From: Flintibacter sp. KGMB00164
GTDB taxonomy: Bacteria > Bacillota > Clostridia > Oscillospirales > Oscillospiraceae
Assembly (NCBI RefSeq): GCF_008727735.1
Contig: NZ_CP044227.1
Coordinates: 2,119,001-2,183,000, forward strand
Length of the DNA: 64,000 nt
Direction: 5' to 3'
Positions within the stretch are counted from its first letter, which is position 1. Each line of letters begins with the position of its first letter. Position numbers and translations under genes: made by a program. Positions 20,590-30,206 of the stretch are shown here, one piece after another. The notes beneath the pieces are model-generated. The model saw only the letters and a list, made by a program, of their open reading frames with translations, searched no databases and was not told the DNA's origin.

Positions 20590-21483
20590 ATGAATCTGAA
20601 ACAGGCCCGCTACATCCGCACCATCGCCCAGGAGGGGGGCGTGACGGCGGCGGCAAAAAAGCTGTATATCAGCCAGCCCTCTCTCAGCCAGATGCTGCGG
20701 CAGATCGAGGGGGAGCTGGGGGTAGAGCTGTTTGACCGCACGGTGCAGCCCTTCCGTCCCACCTACGCCGGGGAGTGCTATCTCCGGGCCGCCCAGGCCA
20801 TGCTCAGCGCCAACGAGATCCTGGAAAATGAGATACAGCAGATCCGCCAGGAGGATCGAGGACGGCTGCGACTGGGCATCAGCATGCAGCGCTCCGCCCG
20901 TCTGCTCCCCCAGGTCCTGCCCCAATTCATCAAATCCTTTCCCCAGGTCCGCCTGGAGCTGCGGGAGGCGGGCAGCGCCATGCTGGAACAGATGGTGCTG
21001 GAGGGGGAAGTGGACCTGGCCTTTGCCTCCACGGAAGGCGGCATCCCCGGCCTGGCCTATCAGCTGATCCAGCGGGAGACCATCGGAATTCTGGCCGCTT
21101 ATGACACCCCTCTGGCCCAGGCTCTGCCATCCGGCACCCCCATCCAGCTGGAGCAGGCCATGGACGCCCCCTTTGTCTCGCTGAAAACCGGCCACAATGT
21201 TCGCATCGTCCAGGACCGGCTCTTTCAGGAACACGGCCTGAACCCCACCCTATTTCTGGAGAGCGACAACATGGAGGCTGCCCGGCAGATCACGGTAAAT
21301 TGCGGGTGCTATATGCTGTGCGCCCACAGCTACACCGCCGGACAGGGTTGCTTCTACCCCTTGGCCGGCTACGACAATCAGCGCCACTTCTGTGCCTGTT
21401 ACCGGCAGGGACAGCGTCTGCCCCGCTATGTTCAGACGATCCTGCACCTGGTGGCCCAAAGTCTGGCCCCCGACGGCTCCTGA
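20590..21483 (+). CDS. LysR-family regulator, probable activator of the citrate lyase operon
   Basis: 297 aa. N-terminal winged helix-turn-helix (MNLKQARYIRTIAQEGGVTA AAKKLYISQPSLSQMLRQIE region, residues 1-60) and a periplasmic-binding-like effector domain (about 90-290). Divergent from citD with a perfect LysR box between. Citrate is the natural candidate ligand, as for CitR/CcpC-type regulators, but the binding residues cannot be judged from sequence alone. Confidence 0.9.
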   Translation: MNLKQARYIRTIAQEGGVTAAAKKLYISQPSLSQMLRQIEGELGVELFDRTVQPFRPTYAGECYLRAAQAMLSANEILENEIQQIRQEDRGRLRLGISMQRSARLLPQVLPQFIKSFPQVRLELREAGSAMLEQMVLEGEVDLAFASTEGGIPGLAYQLIQRETIGILAAYDTPLAQALPSGTPIQLEQAMDAPFVSLKTGHNVRIVQDRLFQEHGLNPTLFLESDNMEAARQITVNCGCYMLCAHSYTAGQGCFYPLAGYDNQRHFCACYRQGQRLPRYVQTILHLVAQSLAPDGS

Positions 21484-21494
21484 CCCACACAGAA

Positions 21495-21529
21495 AAGGCA
21501 GCGGAAGTGCTTCCACTTCCGCCGCCTTA
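21495..21529. terminator. Bidirectional terminator, LysR gene / rsmI
   Basis: AAGGC-GCGGAAGTG stem with a 3-base loop between the convergent genes. Short T-rich tails occur on both sides. Confidence 0.65.
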
Positions 21530-21540
21530 TTTCATCTATA

Positions 21541-22374
21541 TTACTTGTCGCTGACCGCCATATCGTAGAGCTCATTGCGGGACAGGCCCAGTTCCTTGGC
21601 CGCCTGCTTCACCGCATCCCGCAGGGAGGCTCCCTCCTCCCGAAGGGCGCGCACCCGCGCCAAGCCGTCCTCCAGGGTGGCCTCCTCTTCCTGGGCAGGT
21701 TCCGCTCCCCGGACTACCAGCACGAACTCCCCCCGTGGCGGATTCTGGTCGTAATAGTCGGCCGCCTCTCCCAGGGTGGTGCGGCGGATCTCCTCATGGA
21801 GCTTGCTCAGCTCCCGGCACAGAGAAATCGGGCGCTCCGGCCCGAAGGTGGCCGCCAAGTCCTTCAGGGTGGCGGGCAGTTTATGGGGCGCCTCATAGAA
21901 GATCATGGTCCGCTCCTCCCCCCGGAGAGAGTCCAGGTGGCGGCGGCGGTTCTTCTTGTTCATAGCAAGGAACCCCTCAAAGGTGAAGCGTCCCGTGGGC
22001 TGGCCCGAGGCCGCCAGGGCAGTAACCAGGGCGCAGGGACCGGGAATGGACACCACCGGCACCCCGTTCTGGGCGCACAGGGCCACCAGGTCCTCTCCCG
22101 GGTCGGAGATAGCGGGGGTGCCCGCGTCGGTGACCAGCGCGCAGCTCTCTCCAGCCAGCAGCCGCTGCAAAATGCTCTGGCCGCTGTTCTCCGAGTTATG
22201 GCGGTAGTAGGAGACCATGGGCTTTTTCAGCTCCAGATGGTTGAGGAGCTTCATGGTCACCCGGGTGTCCTCGGCGGCAATAAAGTCCGCCTCGGCCATG
22301 GTCTGGGCCATACGGGGCGAGATGTCCCCCAGGTTTCCAATGGGGGTGGGAACTAAATATAAGGTTCCGGACAT
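21541..22374 (-). CDS. rsmI: 16S rRNA (cytidine1402-2'-O)-methyltransferase
   Basis: 277 aa tetrapyrrole-methylase-fold enzyme that methylates C1402 of 16S rRNA. Signature blocks LYLVPTPIGNLGDISPR, AEDTR, VSYYRHN, LVTDAGTPAISDPG and FYEAPHKL are all present. Downstream of a small-molecule/rRNA methyltransferase and a NUDIX gene in one tight transcript (23985 to 21541). Confidence 0.96.
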   Translation of the reverse strand: MSGTLYLVPTPIGNLGDISPRMAQTMAEADFIAAEDTRVTMKLLNHLELKKPMVSYYRHNSENSGQSILQRLLAGESCALVTDAGTPAISDPGEDLVALCAQNGVPVVSIPGPCALVTALAASGQPTGRFTFEGFLAMNKKNRRRHLDSLRGEERTMIFYEAPHKLPATLKDLAATFGPERPISLCRELSKLHEEIRRTTLGEAADYYDQNPPRGEFVLVVRGAEPAQEEEATLEDGLARVRALREEGASLRDAVKQAAKELGLSRNELYDMAVSDK

Positions 22375-22392
22375 GGGATGAACCTCCTCGTT

Positions 22393-23019
22393 TTATTCCT
22401 GGCAGGGCAACACCTGCAAACCGGGCTTGCCCTGGCGTACCCCCTCGACCAACAGGGCGTAGGGGGGCTTTGTGGGCGTGTGGGACAACAGCTTGAGCCG
22501 CTTGGGCTCCAGGTCCCAGCGGCGCATGGCCTCCAACAGGTCAACCATCCGCTGGGTGGGAAACGACAGGGCAAACCGCCCGCCGTTGCGCAGCAGCCGG
22601 GCGGCTGCCCGGCACAGGGCGTCCAGCTCCTCCCGCTCCATCCGGGCCGGGCCGCCGTCTTTTCCGCTGCCTGGGGCGTAGTAGGGCGGGTTGGACACCA
22701 CCAGATCAAAGCTGCCCGGCTGGAAAGGGGTTTGGGACCAGCTTCCGGTCCAGATCTGTCCCTCCAGGCCGTTGTGCCGCAGGTTATCCTGGGCCAGCGC
22801 GGCGGCAGCCGGGTCCTGATCCAAACCGAACAGCTTCAAGCCGGGCTGCCGCTCCTCCAGCAGCAGCAACAGTACGCCGCTGCCTGTCCCCAGATCGCAC
22901 ACCCGCCATCCCTTGCGCACCGTGGCAAACCGTCCCAGAGCCAGGGTATCGCTTCCCAGCGGGAAAACTCCGGGCCGCTGCTCCAGCTGGTAAGGGCCCA
23001 ACTGCTCCAGCTTACTCAT
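22393..23019 (-). CDS. tRNA1(Val) (adenine37-N6)-methyltransferase-like protein
   Basis: 208 aa class I SAM-dependent methyltransferase: VCDLGTGSGVLLLLLEE (motif I), FGLDQDPAAAALA, and the N6-adenine signature VSNPPYY. Closest in layout to TrmN6/YfiC. The ATG at 23019 overlaps the end of the NUDIX gene by 8 bases. The exact substrate is inferred from family. Confidence 0.85.
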   Translation of the reverse strand: MSKLEQLGPYQLEQRPGVFPLGSDTLALGRFATVRKGWRVCDLGTGSGVLLLLLEERQPGLKLFGLDQDPAAAALAQDNLRHNGLEGQIWTGSWSQTPFQPGSFDLVVSNPPYYAPGSGKDGGPARMEREELDALCRAAARLLRNGGRFALSFPTQRMVDLLEAMRRWDLEPKRLKLLSHTPTKPPYALLVEGVRQGKPGLQVLPCQE

Positions 23020-23650
23020 GGACCGCCTCTCCCCCGCTCTCCCGGATGAGGGACACCAGATGCCGGGTGATCCGCCCGGTGAGACCCCAGATAGCTCTTC
23101 CCTGCCAGGGGTAGACCGGCACGTTCTCCCCGCCGGGCTGCCACTTGTAGTCCCGAGGGATACCCAGCAGGTCATAGGGGAAGCCCTCCCCCGTCTGAGG
23201 CATCAGCTTGTAGCTATACTCCAGAGGCGGGTGGCTGCACAGGTGATCCAGAGGGACCAGGAAGGTCTCCTCCACCTCGGCGGGGCTTTTCTTCATGCAC
23301 TCCAGACCCTCCCGGTCCACCACCCCCAAAATGGGATAGAGGATAAAGTTGGCCCGGTGGGCGATAAAGTCCAGCCGTCCCAGCAGGCGGATGTGATTTT
23401 GGGGAATAGACAGCTCCTCCCAGGTCTCCCGCAGGGCGCAGGTCTCAGGGCTCTCCGTCCCCTCTATCTTTCCTCCGGGGAAGCACACCTCCCCCGGCTG
23501 GCGATGGAGTTTGGCGGCCCGCACCTCGTAGAGGACCTGCCACCCCTGTTCACTCTCCACCAGGGGGACCAGCACGGCGTAGCGCCCGGTGGCATCCATC
23601 AGGCCGGGGGTGCGCACCTCCAGCAGCTTGTTCAGCTTCTCCAGTTCCAT
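23012..23650 (-). CDS. NUDIX hydrolase, NudL/CoA-pyrophosphatase type
   Basis: 212 aa. The NudL (UPF0035) block YEVRAAKLHRQPGEVCFPGGK is followed by a NUDIX box GGKIEGTESPETCALRETWEE whose final Gly is replaced by Ser (EELSI). The catalytic glutamates RETWEE are kept. Probably hydrolyses CoA or a related pyrophosphate. The ATG at 23650 overlaps the upstream stop (ATGA). Confidence 0.82.
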   Translation of the reverse strand: MELEKLNKLLEVRTPGLMDATGRYAVLVPLVESEQGWQVLYEVRAAKLHRQPGEVCFPGGKIEGTESPETCALRETWEELSIPQNHIRLLGRLDFIAHRANFILYPILGVVDREGLECMKKSPAEVEETFLVPLDHLCSHPPLEYSYKLMPQTGEGFPYDLLGIPRDYKWQPGGENVPVYPWQGRAIWGLTGRITRHLVSLIRESGGEAVHE

Positions 23651-23985
23651 CAGGCCACCCCCAAATTGGCGGCCAGCAGATTGAATACCAGCAGCAGGCT
23701 GATCACCGCCCCCACAAAATAGGCGATCTCCCGGGGCCAGCGCCAGAACAGGGCGCAAAAAGCTCCGGTCATCCCCAGATGGACCAGCAGCATCACATTT
23801 TTGGGCCGCCGGATCACGTCCACGCCGCTGCCTGCCACCTGGACGGAGACCTGATCGGGCAGCAGCCGCCATCCCATCAGGCTGCCCAGCAGAGCCAGCA
23901 GCACGATGAGATAGATGATGGTATTCCGGTTCTTCTGCAAAAAATCCTTCTGCTCCCGGAAGCGCTCCCGCTTATTTGACGCCAT
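23650..23985 (-). CDS. Small DUF1648-like membrane protein
   Basis: 111 aa. A basic N-terminus, three hydrophobic segments (about 23-41, 63-80, 86-107), and between the first two LPDQVSVQVAGSGVDV, which resembles the LPdqip-H-gxxG block of DUF1648. First gene of the NUDIX / methyltransferase / rsmI transcript. Function unknown. Confidence 0.6.
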   Translation of the reverse strand: MASNKRERFREQKDFLQKNRNTIIYLIVLLALLGSLMGWRLLPDQVSVQVAGSGVDVIRRPKNVMLLVHLGMTGAFCALFWRWPREIAYFVGAVISLLLVFNLLAANLGVA

Positions 23986-24003
23986 ACAATCTCCTCTCTG
24001 CCA

Positions 24004-24032
24004 AAAAACACGCCGCGAGGGCGTGTTTTTCG
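24004..24032 (-). terminator. Terminator of argS
   Basis: AACACGCC stem around a GCGA loop with A and T runs at both flanks; T6 follows on the minus strand. Confidence 0.8.
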
Positions 24033-24057
24033 GCGTAAAAGGGTTTTCCCTTTCTGA

Positions 24058-25806
24058 TTACATCTTCTCCGGTGCGCTGACACCCAGCAGACCCATGCCG
24101 TTGGCCAGCACGGAACGCACGGTGTCTGCCAGCTTCAGCCGGGCGCCCAGCACCTGGGGCTCCTCGCCCTTGATGCGGCAGGCGTTGTAGAAGCGGTGGA
24201 AGTCACCGGCCAGTGCCACCAAATAGCGGTTAATGCGGCTGGGATCGTAGTCCCGGGCAGCCAGGTGGATCTCCTCGGGGAACTGGGCCAGAGCCTTGAT
24301 GAGGGCCAGCTCCTCGGGGGTGTTCAGCACGGCGGCGTCCACATCCCCGGCCTTGGGCACCTGAGCGCCCTCCTCAGCCAGACGGGCAATGAGGGAGCAG
24401 ATCCGGGCGTGGGCGTACTGGACATAGTACACGGGATTTTCGCTGTCCTCCCGGACGGCCAGATCCAGGTCGAAATCCAGGGGGCTGGTAGAGGCCCGGG
24501 AGTTAAAGAAGTACCGGGCGGCGTCCACGCTGATCTCGTCCAGCAGGTCGTGCAGGGCGATGGTCTTGCCGGAACGCTTGGACATACGCACAGGCTTGCC
24601 GTCCTGCATCAGGTTGACCAGCTGCATCAGCACCACCACCAGGCGGTGGGAGCCGTCCAGTCCCAGTCCGTCCAGAGCGGCCTGGAGACGGGCCACGTGG
24701 CCGTGGTGGTCAGCGCCCCAGATGTTAATGGCCTTGTCAAAGCCGCGTACCTCCAGCTTGTTGCGGTGGTAGGCAATGTCAGCGGCAAAGTAGGTGTAGA
24801 ACCCGTTGCCCCGGCGCAGCACGTCGTCCTTCAGGTCCAGCTTGTCCACCTGCTCCTGGGTCTTGCCCTCCCGCATGAACTTCTCCTTGAGAAGCTTGGT
24901 GGTGTTAAGCCACAAAGCGCCGTCCTTCTCGTAGGTCCAGCCCTTCTTCTCCAGCAGCTCCACCGTCTCGGCCACATAGCCGCTGTTGTGCAGGGAGGAC
25001 TCGAAGAACCACTGGTCGTACACGATGCCGTAGCGCTTCAGGTCGGACTCCATGCGGGGGATGTTCACGGACAGGCCGTACTCAGCCAGCTTGTCCAGCC
25101 GCTCCTCCTCGGGCAGGTCCTTCCAGCTGTCCCCGTGCTTCTCGTAGATAGCCTGAGCCAGCTCCTTGATGTCGTCGCCGTGGTAGCCCTCCTCAGGGAA
25201 GGGGAAGTTCTCCTCGCCCACGATGAGCTGCATGTACCGGGCATTGATAGAAACGGCAAACTTGTGGATCTGGTTGCCGGCGTCGTTGACGTAGAATTCC
25301 TTCCAGGTGTTGCAGCCGTCCCGCTTAAGGACGTTGGCCAGGGTGTCACCCAGCACGCCGCCGCGGGCGTTGCCCATGTGCATGGGGCCGGTGGGGTTGG
25401 CGGAGACGAACTCCACCATGACCTTCTCGCCGTTGCCCTCGGTGTTGGCGCCGTACTCAGCGCCCTCCTGCTCCACAGCGGAGAGAACATCGCCGTACCA
25501 CTTGGGGCCCAGAGTAAAGTTCAAAAAGCCGGGGCCGGCGATCTCCACCTTCTGGAAGTAGCTGCCCTCCAGCTCCAGGTTATCCACAATGGCCTGTGCA
25601 ATGGCCCGGGGAGCCTTGTGCAGAGCCTTGGCACCTGCCATGGCAAAGGAGGAGGCATAGTCCCCGTGGGCAGTGTCCTTGGGAATCTCGATGGTGGCCT
25701 TCACCTGGGCGCCCTCAGGGAGCAGTCCGGCCTGGGCCGCCTTCTCATAGGCCTGCTGAGTCAGCTGTGCTACCTGAGCGCGGGCCGCTTGGATCATATT
25801 TGACAT
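24058..25806 (-). CDS. argS: Arginyl-tRNA synthetase
   Basis: Class I synthetase, 582 aa, normal length. The HIGH motif is HMGN in SANPTGPMHMGNARGG. The KMSKS region is the relaxed VRMSKRSGKTIAL, as usual in ArgRS. The anticodon-binding DALR domain closes the protein. The ATG at 25806 follows GAAGAAGGG. Downstream of a DUF1934 gene with a 56-base gap, a frequent pairing in Firmicutes. Confidence 0.96.
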   Translation of the reverse strand: MSNMIQAARAQVAQLTQQAYEKAAQAGLLPEGAQVKATIEIPKDTAHGDYASSFAMAGAKALHKAPRAIAQAIVDNLELEGSYFQKVEIAGPGFLNFTLGPKWYGDVLSAVEQEGAEYGANTEGNGEKVMVEFVSANPTGPMHMGNARGGVLGDTLANVLKRDGCNTWKEFYVNDAGNQIHKFAVSINARYMQLIVGEENFPFPEEGYHGDDIKELAQAIYEKHGDSWKDLPEEERLDKLAEYGLSVNIPRMESDLKRYGIVYDQWFFESSLHNSGYVAETVELLEKKGWTYEKDGALWLNTTKLLKEKFMREGKTQEQVDKLDLKDDVLRRGNGFYTYFAADIAYHRNKLEVRGFDKAINIWGADHHGHVARLQAALDGLGLDGSHRLVVVLMQLVNLMQDGKPVRMSKRSGKTIALHDLLDEISVDAARYFFNSRASTSPLDFDLDLAVREDSENPVYYVQYAHARICSLIARLAEEGAQVPKAGDVDAAVLNTPEELALIKALAQFPEEIHLAARDYDPSRINRYLVALAGDFHRFYNACRIKGEEPQVLGARLKLADTVRSVLANGMGLLGVSAPEKM

Positions 25807-25862
25807 TTCATTCTCACCCTTCTTCAAACCGGCCGGTAAAACCGGCCGATACAATATAATAT

Positions 25863-26306
25863 TTACTGCTTCAGGCTGATACCGTCCGCTTCTTTCACCT
25901 TGATTTGAAAAATGTTCCGACCGGCGATGGCGTGGTCAATTTCGATGGCATAGTCGATCTCAATGTCACCGCCCTGGTCATCCAGCTCAGCCAGCAGGTG
26001 TCGGGTATTCACCCCGACGGTCATGGCTCCGTAGGGGGTATTATACATGGCCATGTGCCGACGTCCCTCTTCAAATACCATCTGGGAGTTATACTCTCCC
26101 ACTCGCAGCAAGGTCACCCGCTCGGGCTCGATCTGGAAGGTGGTCAAGGTCCCTTCCAACCCGGTCAGCTCGCTCTCCTGGTAGGACAGGGTATAGCTGC
26201 CGCCCTCCCGCTCCAGACGACCCTCGGTCACCAGCTCGATCACATCCTGATCGGCATTTTCATATTTCTGTGTCCCCTTAATGGAGATGATTACATCTTT
26301 TTCCAT
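25863..26306 (-). CDS. DUF1934 (YwiB-like) protein
   Basis: 147 aa. The N-terminus MEKDVIISIKGTQKYENADQDVIELVTEG and the calycin-like beta pattern (YTLSYQESELTGLEGTLTTFQI) match DUF1934. Upstream partner of argS, as often seen. Start at 26306 after GGAGGGACCC. No biochemical role known to me. Confidence 0.8.
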   Translation of the reverse strand: MEKDVIISIKGTQKYENADQDVIELVTEGRLEREGGSYTLSYQESELTGLEGTLTTFQIEPERVTLLRVGEYNSQMVFEEGRRHMAMYNTPYGAMTVGVNTRHLLAELDDQGGDIEIDYAIEIDHAIAGRNIFQIKVKEADGISLKQ

Positions 26307-26500
26307 GGGTCCCTCCGTGGTTCTGTCTGCAATATGCCGGGCAGGGGCGCTTCCCCAGGTCCGGCGAAAAAACAGTGGAGGTATTATACACTGGTCCGCC
26401 GCTTCTGTAAAGGGTTCCCGGCTGCCGCCGCAATATCTTATATATTTTATGCGATTTTCTCTGGAAAAACAAGGGGCAGTTTCCCTCCTTACACAAAAGA

Positions 26501-26526
26501 AAAGGAAGGCCAACAGGCCTTCCTTT
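26501..26526 (-). terminator. Terminator after the YibE/F gene
   Basis: AAAGGAAGGCC stem (26501-26511 with 26516-26526), followed on the minus strand by TTCTTTTG. Confidence 0.8.
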
Positions 26527-26535
26527 GGTCTTTTT

Positions 26536-27708
26536 TCAGGGACACTGCTGCTGGGGCTCAGCTGCCGCTTCTTTTTTCTCCCGCCGGGTGAGAAACACGC
26601 CTGCACACAGTGCAGTGAACGGAGCCACCGTCACCAGACCGAAGGAACCGATCACCGTGTGGATCAGCTCGGCAGCCACATACTTGTAATTGAGGATATT
26701 CTCCACCGGGGTGCCCTGAGCCATAAACACCATCAGCAGGGCTACATAGCCCCCCGAGTAAGCAAACAGCAGGGTGGTGGTCATAGTGCCCATAGCTGCC
26801 CGACCCACGTTCATGCCGGAACGGGTGGCCTCCCACCAGGTGAGGTCAGGGCGCTTTTCCACCACCTCATAGACCGCCGAGGTGATGTCCACGCTCAGAT
26901 CCATGATGGCACCGGAGGCTCCAATGAAGATGGAGGCCATGAAAATCTGGGTCAGGTTCAGGTCCTGATAGCCGGAGTAGAGCAGGCTCTCCGAGTAGGA
27001 CATGACCGCACCGTGAATCTGAAACAGGTCGGTAAACAGCACGCCCAGCACGCAGGTGACCAGAATGCCCAAAAAGGAGCCCGACACCGCGGCCCAGCAC
27101 CGCCGGTCAAAGCCGTACACCAGGGCGATGATGAGCACAGTGAGAAACAGGGTGATGGCCAGACCGATCCAGATGGGGTTATAGCCCTTAAGATACAGGG
27201 GGACCAACACCTTCCACAGGGTGAGCACCGTCAGCACAAAGGAGGCGATGGCCCGCACGCCGGTGGGTCCGGCAAACAGAATGAGGAAAATGGCAAAGCC
27301 GATGGCCATCACCAGCTCCCAGCTCAGGCGGTAGTGGTCACTCATGGTGACATTGGTAATGGTATCCCCGTCATGGCTGACCACTACCAAAGCCTTGTCC
27401 CCGGGCTGGAACACCTTGTCCTGCTCCAGGGAGCCGTTGAGCATGTTGACGCCGGAGACCGTCTGGCCCTGGAACATACCGTCCAAAATCTCCAGCTGGC
27501 AGCGCTGCTCGCCGGAGCGCACCAGTCCGGTATCGATGATGGCCGAGTCATCCACCGACAGCACCCGGGCGGTACACCGCTCTGCCTCCTGGTACACCAG
27601 CGCCCCTTCAAATCCGGTGGGCAACAACAACAAAATCAAAATAGCCAGCAGGCACACCACCACCGGCGCGTGGTAGCGAACCGACCTGCGGGAAAGATAC
27701 TGTTTCAC
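26536..27708 (-). CDS. YibE/F family multi-pass membrane protein
   Basis: 390 aa. One N-terminal transmembrane helix, an extracytoplasmic beta-rich segment (about 40-120), then seven or so helices. YibE/F signatures are GASGAIMDLSVDITSAVYEV and AAMGTMTTTLLFAYSGGYVALLMVF. Family function is not established; members are found in many Firmicutes. It follows the zinc-ribbon membrane protein by 30 bases and probably shares its transcript. Confidence 0.85.
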   Translation of the reverse strand: MKQYLSRRSVRYHAPVVVCLLAILILLLLPTGFEGALVYQEAERCTARVLSVDDSAIIDTGLVRSGEQRCQLEILDGMFQGQTVSGVNMLNGSLEQDKVFQPGDKALVVVSHDGDTITNVTMSDHYRLSWELVMAIGFAIFLILFAGPTGVRAIASFVLTVLTLWKVLVPLYLKGYNPIWIGLAITLFLTVLIIALVYGFDRRCWAAVSGSFLGILVTCVLGVLFTDLFQIHGAVMSYSESLLYSGYQDLNLTQIFMASIFIGASGAIMDLSVDITSAVYEVVEKRPDLTWWEATRSGMNVGRAAMGTMTTTLLFAYSGGYVALLMVFMAQGTPVENILNYKYVAAELIHTVIGSFGLVTVAPFTALCAGVFLTRREKKEAAAEPQQQCP

Positions 27709-27738
27709 AAAACGAACTCCTTCTCCATGGATTCTTTC

Positions 27739-28470
27739 TTATTCCAGGGCCTGGGCTACCCGGGCGGCAAGTTCCGCTCCGGCCCCATCCCCTGACAAAC
27801 CAATCTGATAGACCGCACCGTTGATAAAGGCATAGCGGCTGCCCAACAGGCTCAGATCAAAATCCGTCCCGCTGAGATAGCACTGCACCTCCCCCAGCCC
27901 AGAGACAGCGGTATCTCCCCGCAGAGTCTTCCAGCACCGGCGGTAGGTATAATCAGACAGGATCTCCGCCACCTTCTCCGCTTCCGGAGTGCCGGGCTTG
28001 AGCACATAGTGCTCCATCTGTGTCTGTGGAAAGGCCGCATAATTCTCCACCAGGGGATATGCGTTCCGCTGGACGGTAACAGACACCTCTTCCTGGGGCA
28101 GGCTGGGCAGGGCCATGGGCCAGGTGTAGGCTTCCTTTCCCACCACCAAAGCGGCCAGCAACACCAGGACCGCGATCATGCCCCGGCCGGTACAGACATC
28201 TGTGGGCACCGGCTCCCCGCAGTGGGGGCAGGCCATTTTAAGCAGAATACGGGGGCCATAGCTGTACCCGCAGCTTGGGCAGGCCAAAGCAATGCTGCTG
28301 CGCAGGGGGAGGACCACCACCAGAGTCAGCCACAGCAGGCCTCCCACCACCCCGCTCAGAGCATACCGCCACTCTCCCAGCCACAGGCTCTGGCCTATCT
28401 GAACTGCGATCCATATCAGGACCCCTGCCGCCAGTGCCCGCACTGCAACAACATGATTGCGCAGAGACAT
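27739..28470 (-). CDS. Zinc-ribbon membrane protein, unknown function
   Basis: 243 aa. Two N-terminal helices (about 10-30, 38-55), a zinc ribbon made of CPSCGYSYG and CPHCGEP (about 63-86), a third helix (about 98-113) and a C-terminal extracytoplasmic domain with VQRNAYPLVENYAAFPQT. The start at 28470 follows AAAGGAG. I do not recognise the C-terminal domain. Confidence 0.65.
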   Translation of the reverse strand: MSLRNHVVAVRALAAGVLIWIAVQIGQSLWLGEWRYALSGVVGGLLWLTLVVVLPLRSSIALACPSCGYSYGPRILLKMACPHCGEPVPTDVCTGRGMIAVLVLLAALVVGKEAYTWPMALPSLPQEEVSVTVQRNAYPLVENYAAFPQTQMEHYVLKPGTPEAEKVAEILSDYTYRRCWKTLRGDTAVSGLGEVQCYLSGTDFDLSLLGSRYAFINGAVYQIGLSGDGAGAELAARVAQALE

Positions 28471-28511
28471 GCCGTACTCCTTTCCTCCCCCAAATAGAGG
28501 ATACATATGGA

Positions 28512-28541
28512 CCCGCCCCGCCTGGACTCAGGCGGGGCGGG
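28512..28541 (-). terminator. GC-rich terminator-like stem after the alkaline phosphatase gene
   Basis: CCCGCCCCGCCT paired with its complement around a 6-base loop, placed after the stop of the minus-strand phosphatase gene. The T run is poor, so termination efficiency is uncertain. Confidence 0.5.
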
Positions 28542-28561
28542 CCGAAGGTTGTGGTTTTAAA

Positions 28562-30112
28562 TCAGGCGATGCTGAGCATCTCGGCCAGCTTGTTGTAGAT
28601 GTCGGTGTTGTCGTAGTAACCGTTGAACACGTCGCTGCCCACACCCTGAGCCAGCACGGCCACGGGCAGACCGGTGTGGCTGTAAGAGGTAAAGCTCACG
28701 CCGGACTTGTTGTTGATGATGTGGGTGATGGTGACGGTGAGAGGCTCATAGGTGCCGTAGAGCACGTACTCCTGCTGCTCGTCCATACCGGTGTCCTTCT
28801 CGTTGATGCTCTTCTCGTAGGCGGTCTTCAGCAGGCTCAGCTCATAGTCGGTGAGCACCAGCTTGTCTCCCTCCTCGCCGGAGGTCTTCAGACCAAACAG
28901 CTCGGTCACATCGGCCATCACCTCGTCAAAGGAGGTCTTGTTCTCCTTGTACTTGGCCACGTAGTCGCTGTCAAACTTGGCAAAGGAGATCTTCTGGCTC
29001 TCCAGCAGGTTGAGGTAGGTGTCATAGTCGGTACCGGCAAAGCCGATGGTCAGACCGCCGGTCTCGTGGTCGCCAGTGACCAGGATCAGAGTCTCGTCGG
29101 CATGCTCCTTGGCAAAGTCCACAGCCACCTGCACCGCGTCGGCCAGAGCCATGGTGTCGTGGATGGAGGAAGCAGCGTCGTTGGCGTGGCAGGCCCAGTC
29201 GATCTTGCCGCCCTCACACATCATGAAGAAGCCGTTGTCGTTGTCCAGCACCTCGATGCCCTTCTCCACGTAGTCAGCCAAAGACCACATGTCCTCGGTG
29301 CGGTCCAGCTCGTAGGCCATGGCGTCGCCGTCGGCCAGATTCTCGTCCACCAGAATGGCCTTCTCGGTGTCAGCGCCCACAGCCTCAGCCTCCTCGTGGG
29401 TCATGGCCACGGTGTAGCCGGCCTCCTTGGCCAGATCATACAGGTTGTCCTGGTTCTCCTCTTCACCGGTGGGAGACAGCAGACCGCCGCCGGCAAAGTA
29501 GTCAAAGTCGGAGGCGATCAGCTCCTGGCCGATCTCATAGTAGTTGTTGCGGCTGGCCTGGTGGGCATAGAAAGCCGCGGGAGTGGCGTGGTTAAGGTTG
29601 ACGGAAGAGATGATACCGATTTCCCAGTTTTTCTGGTCCTTAAGCTGCTCGGCAATGGTCTCATAGGCAGTGGTGCCGGTCTCGTCCATGTTGATGGTGC
29701 CGGAATAGGTCTTGTGTCCGGTGGAGATGGACGTAGCGGTGGAGGCGGAGTCGGGGCAGAAGCTGTTGGAGTCGTAAGTAACAGCGGAACCTACCGACTC
29801 AAAATTCATAAAGTTGAGGTACTCAGGGCCATCCAGCTTGGCGCCCTGGTTGTCGTCCAGGCTGGGCTCGGCCTGCCAGTAGTCCTCGTCCTTCAGAGCA
29901 CCCAGATAGTCAGAAGTGGACTGGATCTGGGGATAGCTCATACCGTCGCCGATGAACAGGAACACGTACTTGGGGGCCTTCGCGGTCTGGGTCTGGGACA
30001 TCTTGTCCGCATCCACCGCATTCTGGGAGCCGGCATCGGAAGTGCCGGAGCAGCCCGCCAGAGAAGCGGCAGTCAAAGCCAAAGCCAGCGTTGTGGCAAT
30101 CAGTTTTTTCAT
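28562..30112 (-). CDS. phoA: Lipoprotein alkaline phosphatase
   Basis: 516 aa phosphomonoesterase. Signal peptide with lipobox LAGC (Cys21) anchors it outside the membrane. Metal- and phosphate-binding motifs: D56 in FIGDGMSYPQ, the nucleophile S122 in CPDSASTATS, and later ILVTGDHETGG and a final H in SYSHTG. Two or three metal ions are expected. The ATG at 30112 follows GGAGGG. The promoter area has spaced TTGACC/TTAACG repeats that could bind a PhoP-type regulator. Confidence 0.9.
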   Translation of the reverse strand: MKKLIATTLALALTAASLAGCSGTSDAGSQNAVDADKMSQTQTAKAPKYVFLFIGDGMSYPQIQSTSDYLGALKDEDYWQAEPSLDDNQGAKLDGPEYLNFMNFESVGSAVTYDSNSFCPDSASTATSISTGHKTYSGTINMDETGTTAYETIAEQLKDQKNWEIGIISSVNLNHATPAAFYAHQASRNNYYEIGQELIASDFDYFAGGGLLSPTGEEENQDNLYDLAKEAGYTVAMTHEEAEAVGADTEKAILVDENLADGDAMAYELDRTEDMWSLADYVEKGIEVLDNDNGFFMMCEGGKIDWACHANDAASSIHDTMALADAVQVAVDFAKEHADETLILVTGDHETGGLTIGFAGTDYDTYLNLLESQKISFAKFDSDYVAKYKENKTSFDEVMADVTELFGLKTSGEEGDKLVLTDYELSLLKTAYEKSINEKDTGMDEQQEYVLYGTYEPLTVTITHIINNKSGVSFTSYSHTGLPVAVLAQGVGSDVFNGYYDNTDIYNKLAEMLSIA

Positions 30113-30206
30113 GGTTGTTTTCCCTCCAATAATCTCTTGCCCTACAAGGACCCGTTTCCTCGCAGCGGCAAGCATTATTGTATGGGGCTTTTGTAAAATC
30201 ATCCAC

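Noticed and set aside
26307-26535. T-box leader for the argS operon
   Set aside because: No GGTGG-ACCGCG core or specifier arrangement; only a terminator of the next gene is present.
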